Shown here one piece after another: positions 49,246 through 59,177 of a stretch of DNA of 64,000 nucleotides. Origin of the DNA: Svornostia abyssi (GTDB lineage Bacteria; Actinomycetota; Thermoleophilia; Solirubrobacterales; Solirubrobacteraceae); contig CP088295.1 of NCBI GenBank assembly GCA_024666565.1, positions 3,162,001-3,226,000 of the forward strand, written 5' to 3'. The number at the start of each line of letters is the position of its first letter. Positions within the stretch are counted from its first letter, which is position 1. A model generated the notes under the pieces. The model ran no database searches. It saw only the letters and a program-made list of their open reading frames with translations, and had not been told where the DNA came from. The translations under genes and the position numbers were made by a program.

Positions 49246-51347
49246 GCCCGAGGCTCGGTCCCATCGGCCGTCTCGGCCGCTACACCGCCACCCACCGCAA
49301 AGTGGTGTTCATCGCCTGGGCGGTCATCGCCCTGGGCCTCGGCTTCTTCGCCCCGAAGGTCGAGCACGCGCTCTCCGGCGCGGGCTGGGAGGCCACGGGT
49401 TCGGAGTCAGTCGACGCACGCCAGGTCATCGACAAGGAGTTCGACGGGCTCTCGTCCTCGGCGCTCATGGTCGTCGTGCGCTCGGAAGACCAGACGTACA
49501 AGGACGCGGCGTTCCAGAAGGTCATCGCCGACACGACCGCGCAGCTGCAGGCCGACGACCGCGTCACGAACGTGGTGCCGCCGCAGCCGGGCATGTCGAT
49601 CTCGCAGGACGGCAAGACCGTCGTCATCCAGGCGGGCGCCGCCGACACCGCCAACGAGATGGTGCGTGCCGCGGACGATCTGAAGGAAGAGCTCCCCGCC
49701 GCCGACGGCATCACCGTCTCGATGACGGGCGCCTCCGGCATGTGGTCGGACTTCAACGAGGCCAACCGCGCCGCGATGATGAAGTCCGAGCTCATCTCGT
49801 GGCCGGTCACGCTCGCGATCCTCGTGCTCGCGTTCGGGTCGCTCGTCGCTGCGGGCCTGCCGCTGCTGCTGACGATCCTCGGGCTCGTCGCGTCCGCGGG
49901 CACGCTGTACCTCGGGACGAAGTTCATGGACATCTCCATCTGGGCCATGAACTTCGCGCTGATGTTCGCGCTCGCGCTGGGCATCGACTACGCGCTGTTC
50001 ATCGTCTACCGCTTCCGCGGAGCCTTGTTCGGCCAGCACGAAGCCGTCGAGGACGCGGTCGGCGAGACCATGGACACCGCCGGCAAGGCCGTGCTGTTCA
50101 GCGGCCTGACCGTGCTCATCAGCCTGTCCGCCGTGATGCTCGTCCCGAGCCCGGCGTTCCGCTCGATGGCGCTCGGCATCATGGTCGCCGTCACGTTCAT
50201 CCTCGCCGCGACGATGACGCTCCTGCCGGCGCTGCTCGGCAAGCTGGGGCCGAAGATCGACAACATCTCGCTGCCGTGGGTGCACAGCGGTGAGCACCGC
50301 TCGCCGAAGTTCGCCGCCTGGGCCGAACGGCTGTGGAAGCACCCGATCGCCTACGGGTCCGCGGCGCTGCTCGTCCTGGCCATCCTCATCGTGCCGGTGT
50401 TCGGCCTGCAGACGGGCATGCCGTCGATCAAGGTCGTCCCGGACGGGGACGGCTCCCGGGTCGCCTACACGCAGGTGCAGGACGCGTTCGGCGACGGCGC
50501 TCCCGGCGCCCTGCAGATCGTGAGCGCCCAGGGCGAGGCCGCGCAGGTCACGGCGGTCGCGAAGGCCGACGAGGGCATCGCGCAGGTCATGCCCGCCATG
50601 CCCGGCAGCGGTGGCAGCGCGATGGTCCAGGTCGTCCCCGCGCAGGATCCGTCGAACCCGGCGGTCGGCGAGACGATCGACCGGCTACGCGACACGCTCC
50701 CGGCGACGGCGCTCGTCGGCGGCGCTCCTGCGGAGAACCACGACCTCGAACAGGCGCTCACCGCCAAGACGCCGCTCGTCATCGGGGTGGTGCTGTTCCT
50801 CGGCTTCCTGCTGCTGCTCGTGGCGCTGCAGGCACCGATCCTCGCCGCGGTCGGCGTGCTGACGAACCTCCTGGCGGTCGCGGCCGCGTTCGGTGTGGCG
50901 AAGCTGATCTTCCAGGACGGCAATCTCGCCGGGCTGCTCGGCCTGGAGCCGCAGGGCTACCTCAACGCCTGGGCGCCGGTGTTCTTCTTCGCGATGGTGT
51001 TCGCCATCTCGATGGACTACACGGTGTTCCTGCTCTCCAGCGCGAAGGAGCACTGGGACAAGAACCACGACCCGAAGGAAGCGATGGTCGGCGGTGTCGC
51101 GCACTCCGGCCGCGTGGTGTTCGCCGCGGCGGCCGTGATGGTCGCGGTGTTCTTCACCTTCGCGCTCTCCGGGCCGCTGCCGCCCAAGGAGATGGGCGTG
51201 ATTCTCGGCATCGCGGTGCTGCTGGACGCGTTCCTGATCCGCCTGCTGCTCGTGCCGGTCGCGCTGCGGCTGCTCGGCAAGTGGGCGTGGTGGCTGCCCA
51301 AGCCGCTGGACAAGGTGCTTCCGGACGTGCGGTTCGGACACGCCTGA
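49242..51347 (+). CDS. MMPL-family RND transporter
   Basis: 701 residues with the two-fold MMPL layout: one helix, an extracytoplasmic domain, five to six helices, then the same again. The two proton-relay motifs are GIDYALFIVYRFRG and SMDYTVFLLSSAKE. A ribosome binding site (GGAGG) lies inside the upstream gene. Members export lipids, siderophores or drugs; the cargo here is unknown. It ends eight bases from the convergent MFS gene. Confidence 0.88.
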   Translation: MSPRLGPIGRLGRYTATHRKVVFIAWAVIALGLGFFAPKVEHALSGAGWEATGSESVDARQVIDKEFDGLSSSALMVVVRSEDQTYKDAAFQKVIADTTAQLQADDRVTNVVPPQPGMSISQDGKTVVIQAGAADTANEMVRAADDLKEELPAADGITVSMTGASGMWSDFNEANRAAMMKSELISWPVTLAILVLAFGSLVAAGLPLLLTILGLVASAGTLYLGTKFMDISIWAMNFALMFALALGIDYALFIVYRFRGALFGQHEAVEDAVGETMDTAGKAVLFSGLTVLISLSAVMLVPSPAFRSMALGIMVAVTFILAATMTLLPALLGKLGPKIDNISLPWVHSGEHRSPKFAAWAERLWKHPIAYGSAALLVLAILIVPVFGLQTGMPSIKVVPDGDGSRVAYTQVQDAFGDGAPGALQIVSAQGEAAQVTAVAKADEGIAQVMPAMPGSGGSAMVQVVPAQDPSNPAVGETIDRLRDTLPATALVGGAPAENHDLEQALTAKTPLVIGVVLFLGFLLLLVALQAPILAAVGVLTNLLAVAAAFGVAKLIFQDGNLAGLLGLEPQGYLNAWAPVFFFAMVFAISMDYTVFLLSSAKEHWDKNHDPKEAMVGGVAHSGRVVFAAAAVMVAVFFTFALSGPLPPKEMGVILGIAVLLDAFLIRLLLVPVALRLLGKWAWWLPKPLDKVLPDVRFGHA

Positions 51348-51354
51348 TCGCTGC

Positions 51355-52803
51355 TCAGGGCGGGACGGGGTGGGGCGAGAGCTCCGCCGCGTCCCGCCCG
51401 CTGATCTCGCTCAGCGACCTGCCCTTCGGCTCGATGCGCAGGAACAGCGTCACGAAGAACGCCACGACGCACAGCCCGGCGATCCCGCCCAGCAGCGCGC
51501 TCGTGCCGATGTCGTCCTGCAGGATGGGGAAGAGGAACACGCCGAGCGCCGCGCCGAACTTCGCGCACGCCGCGGCGAACCCATGGCCCGCCGCGCGGAC
51601 CTCCTCGGGGAAGACCTCCGCCGGCAGGGCGTAGGTCGTGGCGTTCGGCCCCGCGTTCATGAAGAAGTTGAACAGCGCGAAGCCGAGAAAGACCATCCAG
51701 AGATGGTCCTCGCCGCCGCCGGGCAGGCCGTCCGCGATCGCCAGGAGCGTCAGGGCGACGGCCATGACGGCGAAGCCGATGAGCTGCAGCGGCACGCGGC
51801 CCCACCGCTCCACGAGGAAGATCGCGGTGAGGAAGCCGAAGACGAGGAAGACGTCGAGCACCGCAGTGCCCTCGGTCGAGGCGATGTCGTCGGAGATGAA
51901 GGTCGCGTCCGGTCCTGCGAGCGCCATCGCCGCGAGCAGGGTGGGGGTGAAGATGCCGACGCCGTACGTCGCGATGTCCATGAGGAACCACGGGATCGCG
52001 GTGAACGCGGTGCGCCGGCGCAGCGCGCGGCTGAACAGCTTGGGCTGGATGAGGGCGCGCAGGCCCTCCGGGGGCGTCTCGCCCGCGCCGCGGTCCGCGT
52101 CGGTGACGACGACCGGGTGCCCGACGAGCGTCTCCGTCACGGCGACGGCCTCCTCCTCGCGGCCGTGTGACGCCAGCCACCGCGGGCTCTCCGGCGTGCC
52201 GCGCCGCAGCCAGATGATGAGCAGCGCCGGGACCACGCCGAACCCGAGCATCAATCGCCACGACCCGACCTCCGGCAGCAGCAGCAGGATCACCACGCCG
52301 ACGGCGGCGCCGAGCAGGATGCCCACCGCCTGCAGGCTGAACGCGCTGACCAGCCAGCGCCCGCGGTTGCGCGTGGGCAGCACCTCCGCGAGGTAGCTCG
52401 CGGCGATCGGATAGTCCAGCCCGATCGCCACGCCGAGCATGAAGCGGAACGCGATGAGCGACCACTCGTCCCACGCGACCACGCACAGGAGCGAGAAGAC
52501 GACGAACATCCACAGGTCGAACTTGAAGAGCCGGCTGCGGCCGAACTTGTCGCCCAGCGGCCCGAGCAGCCCGGCGCCGACGATGGCGCCCACGATCGCC
52601 GCGGCGGACACGAGGCCCTTCGACGCCGCACTCAGTCCGAAGTCCTCGGCGATCAGCGGATTCGCGACGCCGATGATGAAGAAGTCGAACCCGTCGAGCA
52701 GGATCCCGAGACCCGCGAGCAGCCAGATGTGCTTGTGCCCACGGCTCATCGGCGCCGCGTCGAGGGCGGCGCCGAGCGGCATCGGGGCGGATGCGGCGGT
52801 CAC
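51355..52803 (-). CDS. MFS transporter, sugar porter/AAHS-like
   Basis: 482 residues from GTG 52803 with 12 membrane helices. Major-facilitator motifs are visible: GLLGPLGDKFGRSRLF (motif A), GLDYPIAASYLAEVLPTRNR and ALPAEVFPEEVRAAGHGFAA in the second half. The pattern with the PESPRWL motif is that of sugar- or organic-acid/inorganic-phosphate porters. The substrate is not deducible. A single gene. Confidence 0.85.
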   Translation of the reverse strand: MTAASAPMPLGAALDAAPMSRGHKHIWLLAGLGILLDGFDFFIIGVANPLIAEDFGLSAASKGLVSAAAIVGAIVGAGLLGPLGDKFGRSRLFKFDLWMFVVFSLLCVVAWDEWSLIAFRFMLGVAIGLDYPIAASYLAEVLPTRNRGRWLVSAFSLQAVGILLGAAVGVVILLLLPEVGSWRLMLGFGVVPALLIIWLRRGTPESPRWLASHGREEEAVAVTETLVGHPVVVTDADRGAGETPPEGLRALIQPKLFSRALRRRTAFTAIPWFLMDIATYGVGIFTPTLLAAMALAGPDATFISDDIASTEGTAVLDVFLVFGFLTAIFLVERWGRVPLQLIGFAVMAVALTLLAIADGLPGGGEDHLWMVFLGFALFNFFMNAGPNATTYALPAEVFPEEVRAAGHGFAAACAKFGAALGVFLFPILQDDIGTSALLGGIAGLCVVAFFVTLFLRIEPKGRSLSEISGRDAAELSPHPVPP

Positions 52804-52881
52804 GCCTGCTACCTCGGCGAGGCAGGTGCCGCGCTTGAGTGCTGGTCACCGGGTCTTCACGCGGCCCATACGATGCGGCCG

Positions 52882-53535
52882 ATGGACGTCGCCATCGCCG
52901 GAGGTCACGGGCAGATCGCCCTGCAACTCGCCGCGCTGCTCGCCGCGCGCGGCGACCATGCGCGGGCGCTCATCCGCAACCCGGGCCACGAAGCCGACGT
53001 GCGGGCCGCGGGCGGGACGCCCGTGCTCTGCGACCTCGAGCAGGCCACGCCGGCACAGGTCGCCGAGGCGATCGACGGCGCCGACGCCGTGGTGTTCGCC
53101 GCGGGCGCCGGGCCGGGCAGCGGCGAGGCGCGCAAGTGGACCGTGGACTTCGGCGCGGCCGCCACGCTGCTGGCGGCGTGCAAGGCGGCAGGCGTGGCGC
53201 GATACGTGATGGTCAGCGCCATGGGCGCCGCGAGGCCGCCCGCGGAGGGCGGCGACGTCTTCGGCGAGTACCTGCGCGCGAAGGCGGCGGCGGACCGGGC
53301 GCTGGAGGTCAGCGGCCTGGAGTGGACCATCGTGCGCCCCGGTCGCCTGACGGACGATCCACCGACCGGCACGATCAGTGCGAGCCCGCAGCTGGACTAC
53401 GGGAGCATCCCGCGCGCCGACGTCGCCGTGGTCGTCGCGACGGTGCTGCACACGCCGGGCACGATCGGCGTGGCGTTCGACGTCGTCGGCGGTCTGGTTC
53501 GCCTTGACGAGGCCATCGCGAAGGTCGGCCGCTGA
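52882..53535 (+). CDS. NAD(P)-binding SDR, NmrA/YwnB-like
   Basis: 217 residues from ATG 52882 (another ATG at 52873). The Rossmann motif is AIAGGHGQIALQLAALLAAR; VVFAAGAGPGSGEARKWTVD and YLRAKAAADRALEVSGLEWT, then IVRPGRLTD follow the pattern of atypical SDRs of the NAD(P)H-binding family, including the YxxxK-like segment EYLRAK. The reaction is unknown. It is divergent from the MFS gene. Confidence 0.83.
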   Translation: MDVAIAGGHGQIALQLAALLAARGDHARALIRNPGHEADVRAAGGTPVLCDLEQATPAQVAEAIDGADAVVFAAGAGPGSGEARKWTVDFGAAATLLAACKAAGVARYVMVSAMGAARPPAEGGDVFGEYLRAKAAADRALEVSGLEWTIVRPGRLTDDPPTGTISASPQLDYGSIPRADVAVVVATVLHTPGTIGVAFDVVGGLVRLDEAIAKVGR

Positions 53536-53588
53536 GCCAGTCGTCTGGCGGCGCTCAAGCGTCGCCGACCAGTGTCGATCGTGGGGGT

Positions 53589-54389
53589 ATGGCCCCCCTC
53601 GACCCCGCGCTCGTCCGCGCCCTGCATCCCGGCGTGGTCCGCCACGACCACCTCACGGACACGGCGGCCGAGCACGAGGTCTTCCAGACGTCGACCATCG
53701 CGGCGCTGCTCGACGGCGCGTACGACGGGGACGTGACCTTCGGGGAGTTGCGCGCCCACGGCGACCTCGGGCTCGGCACGCTCCAGCACCTCGACGGCGA
53801 GATGATCGCCCTCGACGGCGAGTTCTGGCAGGCGTCCGCCACCGGGCGGGTGCGGCGCATCGCCGACGACGAGCGCACGCCGTTCGCCGTCGTCTGCCCG
53901 TTCGCCCCGGACGTCGCCGTCGCGCTGGGCACGCCGCGCACCTACGACGACCTCCTCGCCGTCATCGAGGAGCACGTCGCCGACAGCGGGACGGTCGCGA
54001 TCCGCATCGACGGCCGCTTCTCGCGCGTCCGGGCGCGCTCGGTCCCCGGGCAGCGGCGCCCCTACCTGCCGCTCGCCGAGGTCGCCGCGCGCCAGGTCCT
54101 CTTCGAGTGGACCGACCTCGACGCCACGCTCGTGGGCTTCCGCTTCCCCGACGCGGCCGCCGGCATCGAGCTGCCGGGCTACCACCTGCACGTCCTCAGC
54201 GACGACCGGACCCGCGGCGGGCACGTGCTCTCCGCCGACCTGGCCCACGGCACGCTGCGCGTCGACCGTGTGAGCGCCATGCGGCTCGAGCTGCCCAGCG
54301 GCGTGCGGCTGCCCGGCGCCCCGGACCGCAGCGCCAGCGCCGTGCTCGACCGCATCGAGCACGACCCGCCGGACGCCGCCGCCGCGTAG
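53589..54389 (+). CDS. budA: Alpha-acetolactate decarboxylase
   Basis: 266 residues. The zinc-binding HxH...H motif is GYHLHVLSDDRTRGGH, and the substrate segments FGELRAHGDLGLGTLQHLDG (then EMIALDG) and RPYLPLAE match the AlsD/BudA family. The enzyme converts acetolactate to acetoin, diverting pyruvate overflow to a neutral product. No acetolactate synthase gene is adjacent. It is convergent with the carbonic anhydrase gene, five bases apart. Confidence 0.88.
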   Translation: MAPLDPALVRALHPGVVRHDHLTDTAAEHEVFQTSTIAALLDGAYDGDVTFGELRAHGDLGLGTLQHLDGEMIALDGEFWQASATGRVRRIADDERTPFAVVCPFAPDVAVALGTPRTYDDLLAVIEEHVADSGTVAIRIDGRFSRVRARSVPGQRRPYLPLAEVAARQVLFEWTDLDATLVGFRFPDAAAGIELPGYHLHVLSDDRTRGGHVLSADLAHGTLRVDRVSAMRLELPSGVRLPGAPDRSASAVLDRIEHDPPDAAAA

Positions 54390-54393
54390 CGCG

Positions 54394-54876
54394 CTACGCG
54401 ACCTCGACGAGCTTCCCGTCCTCGACGTGGAAGACGAAGCCCCGCACGTTGTCGCGGTGGGGGAGGGCCTCGCACGCCCGCACGCGCTCCACCGACTCGG
54501 CGACCGTCTGGTAGGGCAGCTCGTCCCAGGGCGGGGCGGCGCCCGTGTCGTCGGCGATCTCCGCTGAGAGCGCAGGCTCGTCCAGCGACGCCGCACCGCA
54601 GTCGGTGTGATGGATGACCATCACCTCCGTGGTGCCCATCTTGCGCTGGCTGATCGCCAGGGCACGCAGTTCGGCGTCCGTGACGAGCGCGCCGGGGTTG
54701 CGCAGGATGTGCGCGTCGCCCGGGCGCAGTCCGAGGATCCGGATCGGATCGATGCGCGCGTCCATGCACATGACCACGGCGAGTCCGCGGCGCGGAGGCG
54801 CGCCCAGTGTGGGTGTGGCGACGTGCTGAGCGGCCTTCTCGGCCGCCGCGACACACTCGTCGATCGCGTTGTTCAC
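54394..54876 (-). CDS. Beta-class carbonic anhydrase
   Basis: From GTG 54876, 160 residues. The zinc ligands are present: Cys in VMCMDARIDP (with the Asp-Arg dyad) and His-x2-Cys in IHHTDCGAAS. The short length and VFHVEDGKLVEV ending fit the actinobacterial beta-CA (type D-like) group. It interconverts CO2 and bicarbonate. It is divergent from the sulfate operon, sharing an 84-base AT-rich intergenic region. Confidence 0.85.
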   Translation of the reverse strand: MNNAIDECVAAAEKAAQHVATPTLGAPPRRGLAVVMCMDARIDPIRILGLRPGDAHILRNPGALVTDAELRALAISQRKMGTTEVMVIHHTDCGAASLDEPALSAEIADDTGAAPPWDELPYQTVAESVERVRACEALPHRDNVRGFVFHVEDGKLVEVA

Positions 54877-54878
54877 AA

Positions 54879-54912
54879 GATATACCCGTTTCCCGATAGG
54901 TCTTTTGTATAT
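54879..54912. promoter_or_regulatory. Divergent promoter region of carbonic anhydrase and sulfate operon
   Basis: AT-rich block between the two genes. ATATAC and GTATAT arms (about 54880-54912) face each other and could be the two -10 boxes. CCCGATAGG (54892-54900) lies between them and resembles the core I associate with Rrf2/CymR-type sites; the Rrf2 gene at the end of the operon is a natural candidate regulator. The match is by memory of the motif and needs testing. Confidence 0.4.
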
Positions 54913-54960
54913 TCCGGCGCTCCACAACGCCAGCCCGCGCTACAGGAGCCGCATTTCATC

Positions 54961-55981
54961 ATGACCCGACGTCTGTTTCACGTATTGCCTGCCAGCTTTG
55001 TGCTGGCCGCGAGCCTCGCGCTCGCCGCGTGCGGCGGCACATCGGAGGAATCGGCGTCCGGCTCGGGCAGCGGCGGCACCCTCTCGCTGGTCGCGTATTC
55101 GACGCCACAGGAGGCCTACGAGGAGATCATCCCGGCCTTCGCCAAGACCGAGCCCGGCTCGGGCACGAAGATCAAGCAGTCCTACGGCAACTCCGGTGAC
55201 CAGTCGAAGGCCGTCATCGCCGGCCTCCCCCGCCGACGTCGTCGCCCTGTCGCTGGAGCCCGACGTCACGAAGCTCGTCGACGAGAAGCTCGTCGCGCCC
55301 GACTGGAACCAGACGCCGACGAAGGGCTTCGTGACGAACTCCGTCGTGGTGCTCGGTGTGCGCAAGGGCAACCCGAAGAACATCAAGGGCTGGGCCGACC
55401 TCGTCAAGCCCGGCGTCGAGGTCATCACCCCGAACCCGTTCACCTCGGGCGGCGCCCGCTGGAACGTCATGGCCGCCTACGGCTCGCAGATCCAGCAGGG
55501 CAAGACCGAGGAGCAGGCCGTCGACTACCTCGAGCAGCTCTTCAAGAACGTCCCGGTGCAGGACAAGTCCGCGCGCGAGTCGCTGCAGACGTTCACCGGC
55601 GGCAAGGGCGACGTCCTCATCTCCTACGAGAACGAGGCGATCACCGCGCAGCAGAAGGGCGAGGAGATCGAGTACGTCATCCCGGACGAGACGATCCTCA
55701 TCCAGAACCCGATCGCGGTGACCACCGAGTCCAAGAACGCGGAGCTCGCACAGGCGTTCGTCGACTACGCGGTGTCGGAGCCCGCGCAGCAGGTGTTCGT
55801 CGAGAAGGGGTACCGCTCGGTGATTCCCGAGCTCAACGACGAGAAGACATACCCGACGCCTTCCGGGCTGTTCGAGATCACCGAGTTCGGCGGCTGGGAC
55901 ACGGTCATGAAGAAGTTCTTCGACCCCGAGGACTCGATCATGCAGCAGATCCAGGAGAGCCTCGGTGTCAGCACTTCCTAG
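54961..55981 (+). CDS. Sulfate ABC transporter substrate-binding protein, frameshifted as read
   Basis: ATG 54961 begins a lipoprotein signal (FVLAASLALAACGGTSEE) and the mature SBP start (TLSLVAYSTPQEAYEEIIPA). The frame breaks at a C5 run (55227-55231); one C less gives AGLPADVVALSLEPDVTKLV, and the rest is intact to 55981 (about 339 residues), including GVEVITPNPFTSGGARWN. It binds sulfate or thiosulfate and delivers it to CysT/CysW. The permease start overlaps its stop. As the whole operon is otherwise intact, the extra C is more likely a sequencing error than a mutation. Confidence 0.88.
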
Positions 55982-56777
55982 GCCCGCGGCGATCGTCGTC
56001 GCCCGCCCCGCGATCGCCGGGGCGCTGGCGACGGCGTACCTGAGCCTCATCGTCCTCATCCCGCTGGCGGCCGTCGTCGTCGAGTCGTCGGTCGACGGCT
56101 GGGCCGGGTTCTGGGACGCGATCACCGCTCCGCAGGCGGTCGCCGCACTGCGGTTCACGGTGATCGCGTCGTCGATCGTCGTCGCGATCAACGTGGTCAC
56201 GGGAACCATCATCGCGTGGGTGCTCGTGCGCGATGACTTCCCCGGCAAGCGGACCGTCAACGCGATCATCGACCTGCCCTTCGCCCTGCCCACGATCGTC
56301 GCCGGTCTCACGCTGCTGGCGCTGTACGGGCCGAAGGGGCCGGCGCCGTTCGACATCGGCTTCACCCGGGTCGCGGTGCTCGCCGCACTGCTGTTCGTCA
56401 CGCTGCCGTTCGTCGTGCGGTCCGTCCAGCCCGTGCTCATGGAGCTGGACCGGGAGATGGAGGAGGCCGCGCAGTCGCTCGGCGCCGGCGGCTTCACCGT
56501 GTTCCGCAAGGTGATCCTGCCGACGCTGCTTCCCGCGATCGCATCGGGCGCCGGCCTCGGGTTCGCCCGCGCGCTCGGTGAGTTCGGCTCGGTCGTGCTC
56601 ATCAGCGGCAACATCCCGTTCAAGACCGAGGTCGCGTCGGTGTTCCTGTTCGGCCAGATCGAGTCGAACAACACCCGCGGCGCGGCGGCGGTGAGCGTCG
56701 TGCTGCTCCTGGTCAGCTTCGCGCTGCTGCTGGTGGTCAGCTGGATCGGCACGAGGACGGACCGTCATGCACGTTGA
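55965..56777 (+). CDS. cysT: Sulfate ABC transporter permease CysT
   Basis: 270 residues from GTG 55965, overlapping the sbp end by 17 bases. Six membrane helices and the EAA loop (MEEAAQSLGAGGFTVFRKVI), followed by GLGFARALGEFGSVVLISGN, define it as CysT (CysU). With CysW it forms the sulfate channel in the cytoplasmic membrane. Its stop overlaps the cysW start. Confidence 0.9.
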   Translation: MSALPRPAAIVVARPAIAGALATAYLSLIVLIPLAAVVVESSVDGWAGFWDAITAPQAVAALRFTVIASSIVVAINVVTGTIIAWVLVRDDFPGKRTVNAIIDLPFALPTIVAGLTLLALYGPKGPAPFDIGFTRVAVLAALLFVTLPFVVRSVQPVLMELDREMEEAAQSLGAGGFTVFRKVILPTLLPAIASGAGLGFARALGEFGSVVLISGNIPFKTEVASVFLFGQIESNNTRGAAAVSVVLLLVSFALLLVVSWIGTRTDRHAR

Positions 56778-57609
56778 CGCGTCCGGCCGCCACTCCCAGC
56801 CGGTGGGCGATTCGCGGGCCGCGCGGCTGACGCTGCGCGCGATCGCGCTCGGCTACCTGGCCCTGCTCCTGGCCCTCCCGGTCGGAATGGTCTTCTACAA
56901 CACGTTCGCCGACGGCTTCGCAGCCGCCTGGGAGTCTGTCACGACCCCCGAGGCCCAGCACGCGTTCTGGCTGACGATCGTCATGGTGGCCATCGCGGTG
57001 CCGCTCAACACGCTGTTCGGGATCACCGCCGCGCTCGCGCTCGTGCGCGGGAACTGGCGGGGCAAGACGATCGTCGGCGCGATCATCGACATCCCGTTCG
57101 CGGTGTCGCCCGTGGTCGTCGGCCTCGCGCTCATCCTCGTCTACGGGCGCCAGGGCTGGTTCGGCGAGTGGCTCACCGACCACGGCGTCCAGGTCATCTT
57201 CTCCATCCCGGGGATGGTGATGGCGACGATCTTCGTGTCGCTGCCGTTCGTCGTGCGGGAGGTCGTGCCGGTGCTGCGCGAGATCGGCGTCGAGCAGGAG
57301 CAGGCCGCGCAGACGCTCGGGGCGTCGCCGAGCCAGATCTTCTGGCGCATCACGCTGCCGGCGATCCGGTGGGGCGTCGCGTACGGCGTGATCCTCACGA
57401 CCGCGCGGGCGCTCGGCGAGTACGGCGCCGTCGCTGTGGTCAGCGGCAAGATCGTGGGGGAGACGCAGACGCTCACCCTCCACGTCGAGGAGCAGTACCA
57501 GCAGTTCGACCTCACGGGCGCCTACGCCGCCAGCGTGGTGCTGGCGCTCATCGCGCTCTTCGTGATCCTCTCAATGAACCTGCTCGATCGCAGGAAGGAG
57601 TCCTCCTGA
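56767..57609 (+). CDS. cysW: Sulfate ABC transporter permease CysW
   Basis: 280 residues from ATG 56767. Six helices, the EAA loop ([20 protein letters not shown]), and [20 protein letters not shown] with EEQYQQF, which is typical of CysW. It overlaps cysT by 11 bases and cysA by one base (TGATG), so the three are tightly coupled. Confidence 0.9.
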   Translation: MHVDASGRHSQPVGDSRAARLTLRAIALGYLALLLALPVGMVFYNTFADGFAAAWESVTTPEAQHAFWLTIVMVAIAVPLNTLFGITAALALVRGNWRGKTIVGAIIDIPFAVSPVVVGLALILVYGRQGWFGEWLTDHGVQVIFSIPGMVMATIFVSLPFVVREVVPVLREIGVEQEQAAQTLGASPSQIFWRITLPAIRWGVAYGVILTTARALGEYGAVAVVSGKIVGETQTLTLHVEEQYQQFDLTGAYAASVVLALIALFVILSMNLLDRRKESS

Positions 57610-58583
57610 TGGCCATCGAGGTCCGCAACGTCAGCAAGGCGTTCGGCGACTTCCAGGCGCTCGGCGACGTGTCGGTCGTCGTGCCCGACGGCTCGCTCAC
57701 CGCGCTGCTCGGCCCGTCCGGCGGCGGCAAGTCGACGCTGCTGCGCGTCATCGCCGGGCTCGAGACCGCCGACGCGGGCGAGGTGCTCTTCGACGGCGAG
57801 CCCGTCACCGGGGTCCCGCCGCAGCACCGCGATGTCGGGTTCGTCTTCCAGCACTACGCCGCGTTCAAGCACATGACCGTGCGCGACAACGTCGCGTTCG
57901 GGCTGAAGATCCGCAAGCGGCCGAAGGACGAGATCGCCACGCGGGTGGACGAGCTGCTCAAGCTGGTGCACCTCGACGGGTTCGCGGGCCGGTACCCGGC
58001 GCAGCTCTCCGGCGGGCAGCGCCAGCGCATGGCGCTCGCGCGTGCCCTCGCCGTCGAGCCGAAGGTGCTGCTGCTCGACGAGCCGTTCGGCGCGCTCGAC
58101 GCGAAGGTCCGCAAGGAGCTGCGCGACTGGCTGCGCCGCCTGCACGACGAGGTCCACGTCACGACGGTGTTCGTGACGCACGACCAGGAGGAGGCGCTCG
58201 AGGTCGCCGAGCAGATCGTCGTGATCAACGAGGGGCGCATCGAGCAGGCCGGCTCCCCCGACGAGCTCTATGAGTCTCCGGCGACCCCGTTCGTCATGGG
58301 GTTCGTCGGCCCGGTCTCCCAGCTCGGGGACCAGTACGTGCGCCCGCACGACATCGACATCCACCTCGAGCCGGTCGACGGCGGGCTGCAGGCGCAGATC
58401 GAGCACGTGGCCCGCGTCGGCTTCGAGGCGCGGGTTGAGCTCCACCTCGCCGACGGCGCGCCGGTCTCGGTGCTCGTGACTCGTCAGCAGGCCGCCGAAC
58501 AGGAGCTCGAGGCGGGCCAGATCGTGTGGCTGCGGGCGCATCGGTTCCACGCCTTCGCGGAGGGGGAGCTCGCTTCGGCCTGA
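57609..58583 (+). CDS. cysA: Sulfate ABC transporter ATP-binding protein CysA
   Basis: 324 residues from ATG 57609. Walker [11 protein letters not shown]-loop [13 protein letters not shown], signature [16 protein letters not shown], Walker [13 protein letters not shown] and the switch His in [10 protein letters not shown] are all present; the C-terminal TOBE-like domain carries the [11 protein letters not shown] typical of CysA. It powers sulfate uptake. The frame extends upstream inside cysW, but the ATG with the GAGTCCTCC context is the real start. Confidence 0.92.
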   Translation: MAIEVRNVSKAFGDFQALGDVSVVVPDGSLTALLGPSGGGKSTLLRVIAGLETADAGEVLFDGEPVTGVPPQHRDVGFVFQHYAAFKHMTVRDNVAFGLKIRKRPKDEIATRVDELLKLVHLDGFAGRYPAQLSGGQRQRMALARALAVEPKVLLLDEPFGALDAKVRKELRDWLRRLHDEVHVTTVFVTHDQEEALEVAEQIVVINEGRIEQAGSPDELYESPATPFVMGFVGPVSQLGDQYVRPHDIDIHLEPVDGGLQAQIEHVARVGFEARVELHLADGAPVSVLVTRQQAAEQELEAGQIVWLRAHRFHAFAEGELASA

Positions 58584-58603
58584 TCGTCCGGCATGATGCG
58601 CGG

Positions 58604-59065
58604 GTGCGCGTCTCCGCAAAAGTCGACTATGCCCTCCGGGCGGCCGCCGAGCTGGCCGCGGTGGAAGACCCCAGCGTCCCGACGAAAGCGGAGAAGATCG
58701 CTCGCGCGCAGGACATCCCGGTGAAGTTCCTGGAGAACATCCTGCAGTCCCTGCGTCACGCTGGCCTGGTGCAGAGCAAACGCGGGCCGGAGGGTGGCCA
58801 CCTGCTGGCGCGGCCGGCGAAGGAGATCTCGCTGGCCGATGTGATCCGCGCCATCGACGGCCCGCTGGCCGGGGTGTCCGGCCAGTCGCCCGACCAGCTC
58901 GAGTTCCACGGCTCCGCCGAGCCCCTGCGTGACGTGTGGGTGGCGGTGCGCGCCAACCTCCGCGCGGTGCTCGAGCAGACGACGCTGGCGGACGTCGCTG
59001 CGGCCAAGCTGCCGAAGGCCGTCGCGAAGCTCACCGCAGATCCGGACGCCTGGGAACGTCGCTGA
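58604..59065 (+). CDS. Rrf2-family transcriptional regulator, CymR-like
   Basis: 153 residues from GTG 58604. The winged-helix Rrf2 domain reads AKVDYALRAAAELAAVED, ARAQDIPVKFLENILQSLRH and GLVQSKRGPEGGHLLARPA. There is no Cys at all, so it cannot be an Fe-S sensor like IscR or NsrR; this matches the CymR group, which senses cysteine status through cysteine synthase. Its place 20 bases after the sulfate operon supports control of sulfur assimilation. Confidence 0.82.
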   Translation: MRVSAKVDYALRAAAELAAVEDPSVPTKAEKIARAQDIPVKFLENILQSLRHAGLVQSKRGPEGGHLLARPAKEISLADVIRAIDGPLAGVSGQSPDQLEFHGSAEPLRDVWVAVRANLRAVLEQTTLADVAAAKLPKAVAKLTADPDAWERR

Positions 59066-59177
59066 CGCGCCAGGCGGTTGTCCCGCCGGTCCAATTCGGG
59101 CCCGTGACTTTCGACATGCGTCCAAGGCGGTGCTCGGCGCGGCACGACACCGTGAAGGGGTGGCAGCGAAGGACAGC

